Assembly: GCA_949825065.1 (NCBI GenBank)
Contig: OX463846.1
Span: 19,474,421 to 19,538,420, forward strand
DNA length: 64,000 nucleotides
Direction: 5' to 3'
DNA from: Odontocerum albicorne
Lineage: Eukaryota > Arthropoda > Insecta > Trichoptera > Odontoceridae
Every line of letters begins with the position of its first letter. Position 1 is the first letter of the stretch. Shown in pieces: positions 59,180 to 64,000 of the stretch. The translations under genes were made by a program, and so were the position numbers. The notes beneath the pieces are model-generated. The model saw nothing but the letters and a program-made list of their open reading frames with translations, ran no database searches and was not told the origin of the DNA.

Positions 59180-59904
59180 TATAGGACAATTTGAACTCTT
59201 CCCTTTTCATTTAATAATTATTGTAATTTATTTTTATCAAACACTGTTTATTCCACTTTTTTGTAACGGTATAACCCTACCGGTTTCAAGGCTTTCACCT
59301 TATCTTCAGGGGACCACAAACAAGACTAAATTCTGTTCGAACTGGTACCGATATACACGCTTCAACGGTTGGGGACTGAGGGGTAAGGGAGGTATGGGAC
59401 GATTTCGGCCAAGAGCGGAGTTTTTGGGACATAACTGTTTACCAGATGTTCGGATCGATGTACTGACTTAGAAATTTCTAGGGCCTCTAATCTGTCCAAT
59501 TTATTTCCGTTACTACTGATATGTAAGAATTTGGCAACATCGATAGAAAAAGTATGGTTTTCACGGTGACAATGATTAGTCATTTCAGAATAAATTAGAG
59601 GATTTGTTAAGGTGGATTTGTGTTCACGAAATCTCTTTTCAAAAGATCTTCCTGTCTTTCCTATATAGAAATTATCACAGTCAGCACATAAAAGTTTATG
59701 CACACCACTGTTGCTAAGTATTCCATTTTTGCCTTTCCCATTAAATAAGAGTTTCCGGAGATTAAAATTAGTGTAAAAGGCTGGCTTTATGTGACTTGGA
59801 ATATTTTTGGTTATTTCGTATGATATGTTTTTTATCATACGAAATATTTTTCGAACTATAAACAACATTTCATAATTAGCTTGGAAAATCTCTTCCCTAA
59901 TCAA
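59180..59904 (-). pseudogene. Penelope-like element, C-terminal GIY-YIG endonuclease fragment
   Basis: A minus-strand frame of 180 codons. The GIY-YIG domain spans about residues 64-145: GVHKLLCADCDNFYIGKTGR, SFEKRFREHK (GIY as GVH, YIG and the catalytic Arg of GR present), preceded by the linker NIPSHIKPAFYTNFNLRKLL typical of Penelope-like elements. The reverse transcriptase is missing (5' truncation near 59904). Downstream the sequence ctgaagataaggtgaaagcc, ttgaaaccggtagggttata (inverted here) is the 3' UTR. In these elements the nuclease nicks the target for priming. Confidence 0.8.
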
Positions 59905-60015
59905 GTATCTGCTATTTTACGAGTACTAACATGATCAATCAACTTCAACGGAGAGATCTCGGTTTGAAGGCAAGATCCACTTGTAATAATGTCATAAAAC
60001 ATAACTAGAACATTA

Positions 60016-60222
60016 GTAGAACCGCGGTCTACTAGGAAAGACCTGTCTTTCAACTTGGCGTTATGCGTTTGATTCTCGTAGGTACCCACATTTAAAAAAA
60101 ACGGTTCCACTCTGGCTTTTACTTAAGGTCTCTATGACAACTTTTTTATTAATAGGAAGAAATTGCCATATGGTAATCCATTCGCCAGGTTGTACTGTAC
60201 ACAATGAAAGTGTAATACAATA
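60016..60222 (+). mobile_element. SINE copy
   Basis: accgcggtctactaggaaag, B-box-like atgcgtttgattctcgtagg, then ataggaagaaattgccatat, ggtaatccattcgccaggtt, ending gtgtaatacaatag. Confidence 0.72.
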
Positions 60223-61504
60223 GGTAATAATTCGATTTCTATTAGTCAATATAAATATTCTATGTGTATTTTTTTAATGAAATTGTATGAAAAGTATATC
60301 GAATGAGAATACATAATTCGTATATATGGAAAAAATATCCAGCCTGCAAAATGTGTATATTATACCACAATCCAGTCTCAAAATATTTCCCATTCCATAT
60401 AAACTCGAACTAGCCAGACTTACGTTTACTTATACATCAATATCTCACAGTAGTGTGGGTTGGATATTTTTTTCAAGTATTTGTCTGTTTGAAAAATAAT
60501 TTCTAGTAAAATTGTTAGGATGTTTATATAAAAAGAATTACACGGTTAAATTTTTTGAGAAACGGTTGTTACTCGTAATTAAAAAAAAACATAATGAATA
60601 CAGAGGGTGATACGAAATATCTGTCTCCGAATAAAGAAGGTTATATTAAAACATTTTATATTACGTTACACTAAGTTATCCAAAATTTATAAATTTCCAC
60701 GAAGAATCAAATTCCAGCGTAAAATAGGTTAAAATTTAAAATTATTAACTGCTTTCTCAATACCAAACCAATTGTTTAGTAAAATCGAGACATACCACAT
60801 TTAATCAAACCCAGTTACCATATCTTCATCGGACTCTCGGCCTGACTGGCCTCATTGCACGGAACTAATTCCCTCTGCAATGTCGAAAGGATGAGAACAT
60901 GGAAAGCTTCAAGAGGTATCATAAAGCTTCTTTTTGACATATGCTACAGTAAAACAGAACCACCCTTATTAAGGTTACTTTGGTCACCAAATTGAGTGAC
61001 ATTCGAATAATATAATTTTGACATTACTAATAACTAAAAAATGGTGAAAGAAAATAGAAAAATATGAACTTATAATCTATATTAACTAATCACAAATAAC
61101 CTGGGAAATATGTATAAAAAGGGTAAAAAAATCGACTTCATATTAATTTCACTAAAATTCAAACATCACTTTTTCAACAAGTTAATTTAATAAATTTTCG
61201 GCTGTTTTGAATAAATGAATCCTTTGTATGCAAAAAAAAAAAAAAAACTGCATACGTAAAAATATCAAGTATTATTATTATCTATGGACAGTTTTTATGC
61301 TGCAAATGTCAAAATATCAAGTATCAAATAAATCCAATAATCTATATATATTCTTTATGTCGAATATATTGTGAATTTGACATTCGACATATTAACATTC
61401 ATTCTCAAATCATTTGTGCGGAATGGTAGTAATAAATGTATGCGGAAATTTTAAAAAGGAACTAAACAGTGATATACACAAATATTTGATTTATTGCTGC
61501 TCGA
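60223..61504. other. AT-rich spacer
   Basis: No supported gene or repeat; one A15-type homopolymer near 61233. Confidence 0.45.
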
Positions 61505-61745
61505 AAGTATCAATGTCTGAGAGTCGTCGCCCAGAGACGGGATCAGTTACGCTCTCACCGGTCGGTCGTCAGAGAACTTCCGGTAGTCGTGATGGCTTCC
61601 CTGCCGGTCGTGCAGGAGGAACGGGACACAGGTGGAGCGGCGGAAGTCAGACCGGGATTCAGGCAACTGGAGATCCACCCGGCAGATATGCCGGATAGCG
61701 CTGGATGAGTCGAGCGTCATGGATTATGCCGCGAATAATGGGACG
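61505..61745. other. GC-rich, CpG-rich patch; possible first exon
   Basis: About 240 bp far richer in G+C and CpG than anything around it. On the plus strand an ATG at 61513 opens 61 codons (MSESRRPETGSVTLSPVGRQ). On the minus strand an open stretch starting MTLDSSSAIRHICRVDLQLP runs into a good splice donor, GACCG/GTGAGAG, at about 61558. That would suit a 5' exon of the minus-strand ADAM10 gene, but no conserved residue supports it. It could equally be a piece of a GC-rich repeat. Confidence 0.3.
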
Positions 61746-62104
61746 TCCTAAATTGTAACCCTTAGTAAAAGTGGCAAAAATGGATGTAGACTAAATGTAA
61801 TGTAATCGAAAACGTTTATTTTGAATAAACTTTGAAACAGTTGAAAAAAAATTACAGAATATTAACAAACTATATTTTAACATCAATAAACGAGGGATTA
61901 CCATATGTAATCATCGCAAAATTAGTTCAGATATTACGATTGTATAATATACGAGTAACTCAAAAGTGTCTAGTCTAAGGAAAAATAAGTATAATTTCAC
62001 ACATTAAAAAACTCAGCGATTAATCTGACAATGACTTAAAAATAATTCGTAATAAAGAAAACTTACACGAAAAGCTTCCGAGATGAATTCTAGGAACGTT
62101 TATG

Positions 62105-62218
62105 TATGAAAACTTTCGTGGTCTAGTTGGTAAGACGCCTGCTTCCAGCCCGGGGGTAACGTGTTCGATTGCCGATGGAAACCAATTTATTTTAAAAACG
62201 GTTTTTGTGCGTGCTACT
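62105..62218 (+). mobile_element. SINE head, tail missing
   Basis: tttcgtggtctagttggtaa (A box), gtgttcgattgccgatggaa (B box), ttaaaaacggtttttg; the palindromic tail is absent. Confidence 0.7.
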
Positions 62219-62344
62219 TTCTTTTTATTTTCGGTTTGTTATATTTGTCAATGCATCAGATTTTGAACGGAAGAATTTTTTTTCTTTGTTCCTTGTCCAT
62301 CTACAATATTTGACCGGGGTTAATCGTTTCTTAACAGATATATT

Positions 62345-62570
62345 TGACGACCTCCGTGGCCTTGTTGGTTGGTAAGACGTCTGTCTTCTGACCAAGAAGT
62401 TACGGGTTCGATTCCCGCTGGAACCCAGATTAAAAAAAAAGGTTTTCACTTATAGACACTCATAAACATATTAAATACAATACATACAAATTTTCTGGTT
62501 AATTGAAGGAAATTACCGCACGGCGATGATCTCACAGGGTTGTACCGTATATAAAGAAACTGTTATACAT
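62345..62570 (+). mobile_element. SINE, full-length copy
   Basis: ctccgtggccttgttggttg (A-box region), a perfect B box in tacgggttcgattcccgctg, gaacccagatt, an A-run, then ggttaattgaaggaaattac, cgcacggcgatgatctcaca, gggttgtaccgtatataaag. It is closest to the tRNA ancestor at its head. Confidence 0.82.
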
Positions 62571-62615
62571 GATTCGCTCGGGCGCTGCTATGACTGACAG
62601 ACGAGATTTGTTTAA

Positions 62616-62917
62616 CCCTTTTAATCCCACGGGGCCGATTATCGGCCCCAACTGGTGTATGCGAAAAATCCCACGGGGCCGATCATCGGCCTCAAAGTTT
62701 TCATACAAGTTTTTATGTTGAATAAAAAAAATTAAAATATATATTTTTTATGAAAATTATTTATTATTTTACACTCTACAGGGAGGTCTCCACAAAAATA
62801 GGGGTTAAAACTAAATATTAACTGAGATAAAAACTAAAATATAAACCACTGTTTTTTGGCAAAAACTGCTTGGGATTTTTCGCACATTTTATGCAAAATA
62901 TGCTGGGATTAAAAGGG
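62616..62917. mobile_element. 302-bp piggyBac-type MITE with GC palindromes
   Basis: TTAA on both sides (62612-62615, 62918-62921); ends CCCTTTTAATCCCACGG and, inverted from the right, CCCTTTTAATCCCAGC. Just inside the left end the palindrome GGGGCCGATTATCGGCCCC lies in a unit (tcccacggggccgat...) repeated once more about 40 bp on. No coding capacity. Confidence 0.82.
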
Positions 62918-62957
62918 TTAATAAACATTGGGTTTAAGTTTCGAGTTAGAGCGCCCT

Positions 62958-63600
62958 TAACGTGTTCCTCGCGGGAAGCACAAACGCCTGTGATCTGACG
63001 ACAATCCAAGTTTCAAATCACAAATACTTAAAAAGAATGACACAAAATCTGAATGAAAATGGAACTAAAATTTAAAATAATCTTTATTCTAGCGACATCT
63101 CTGAAAACTTTGTCAAATAATATATTAGTTTATGAGATATTGTTGAATAAACAGAGCGCCGATTTTTTTTGGTTTCTCAATATTTCCAGCTATTGCGTCA
63201 CATGTAACGACCTGTCGCGCGGATCGAGTCCTGCGATGAGTCTCTCTTACGTAAATAAACATTACTAAGTCTCTCTTACGTAAATAAACATTACTAGTGC
63301 TATATGCATTTGATTGGGTGGGTGTAATGAATCATTGCTTTGATCGTAGCATTCCTTTGTTTATTTTACGTAATGTTTAGTTTATCTCCTTTATTTAATG
63401 AGTCTCCTTAAGAGTAATGAATATTATTTATTATCAGAAAATTACTTGTATGTCGTGTTTACTTGGTGTTGTAATCAAATATCAGTGGTTCTAAACAAAA
63501 TACGCGTCTAAACTTAGAAATTAAAAAAACGCCGAAATTGTGCCGCGCACAGGATTCGTGGAATTTGATTTTTAACGCGGTGTTAAATTTTTTAACAGGT
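62958..63600 (-). repeat. dispersed repeat, long form (inverse of the 9.6-kb copy)
   Basis: Block B inverted at 62958-63017 (taacgtgttcctcgcgggaa ...), about 390 bp of middle sequence, then block A inverted at about 63408-63595 (... gccgaaattgtgccgcgcac, aggattcgtggaatttgatt). Within the middle is a 30-bp tandem duplication, agtctctcttacgtaaataa, at about 63238 and 63268. No coding region; class unknown. Confidence 0.75.
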
Positions 63601-64000
63601 TAAGGAGAGTTTGCTCTCTAAACGGCGTTACATAAAATTGTACATATTTTTTTTTAAGCTAATTGAATTTTTGAAATTTATTGTTGCTTGATCAATTTAT
63701 AGCACGTTTATCCTATTGTAATAATTTCGTTGTATTTATTTGAATATTGTTACAGGTTAAACCCAATAATACCAAACTTCAAAAAAATAAACGACTTTCG
63801 AGAAGCTCAAATTTTAATCTATGCATTAACCGTTGGAAATATCGGTTTCTCAAAATTCATTTAGCAATGTTATCCTATGATCAAGTTCACGTTTTAAAGA
63901 GATCCAGAATTTAACTATTCATCAGTATAAAGCAGTATGTAGGCATTATTATTTTATAATGACGAATATCTTATATAACGAGAAACATATATTGTACAAT
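63601..64000. other. AT-rich end of window
   Basis: Nothing that I can support. Confidence 0.4.

Noticed and set aside
59362..59904. A homing endonuclease or host GIY-YIG repair nuclease
   Set aside because: The linker before the domain and the 3' UTR string are those of Penelope-like elements.
62345..62430. A tRNA gene
   Set aside because: A and B boxes are good but the acceptor stem does not pair, and the sequence continues into the shared SINE tail.

Overview
This window is AT-rich eukaryotic nuclear DNA, almost certainly from an insect. It has spliced genes with GT-AG introns, long low-complexity and microsatellite tracts, and very dense DNA transposons (mariner, piggyBac, hAT), non-LTR retrotransposon debris and a tRNA-derived SINE family. 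I see no bacterial operons, rRNA, CRISPR or genuine tRNA genes. The order of insect cannot be fixed from the sequence alone.

Two host genes are recognisable. At 3294-6665 (+) is a complete, uninterrupted 1123-codon ORF for Hem/NAP1/Kette (NCKAP1), the membrane-associated subunit of the WAVE regulatory complex. On the minus strand, from 54393 down to about 33072, are twelve exons of ADAM10 (Kuzbanian), the Notch-cleaving metalloprotease: end of the prodomain, furin site, HExxHxxG zinc site split over two exons, Met-turn, disintegrin and cysteine-rich region, transmembrane segment and cytoplasmic tail. Its first exons (signal peptide, early prodomain) are not seen here. Two features of this gene stand out: an in-frame TGA followed by C in the tail, after which the same frame stays open for 278 more codons, and a 2-base frame disturbance in one metalloprotease exon.

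Layout: 1-2.2 kb, a gutted piggyBac; 2.5-3 kb, an inverted-motif repeat; 3.3-6.7 kb, Hem; 7-11.4 kb, a SINE split by a MITE, a repeat and a LINE relic carrying a piggyBac MITE; 11.4-16.7 kb, two halves of an RTE-like LINE, one split by an unclassified 2.27-kb DNA transposon with a 4-bp target duplication; 16.9-18.4 kb, LINE and hAT relics; 19.7-22.2 kb, two huge microsatellites bracketing a hAT element; 24-26.2 kb, a dead mariner containing a younger mariner with an intact transposase; 29.2-31.7 kb, two inverted neighbouring mariners; 33-54.4 kb, ADAM10 with repeat insertions in most introns (including a 138-bp tandem array that carries a mariner with an exact empty-site reference); 54.5-64 kb, LINE, SINE and Penelope relics, hairpins, a GC-rich patch, a piggyBac MITE and a second, inverted copy of the 9.6-kb repeat.

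Hem and ADAM10 have no known operational link; they are simply neighbours. The rest is a nested transposon stratigraphy in which several insertions can be dated relative to each other, because the interrupted host repeat can be rejoined exactly.
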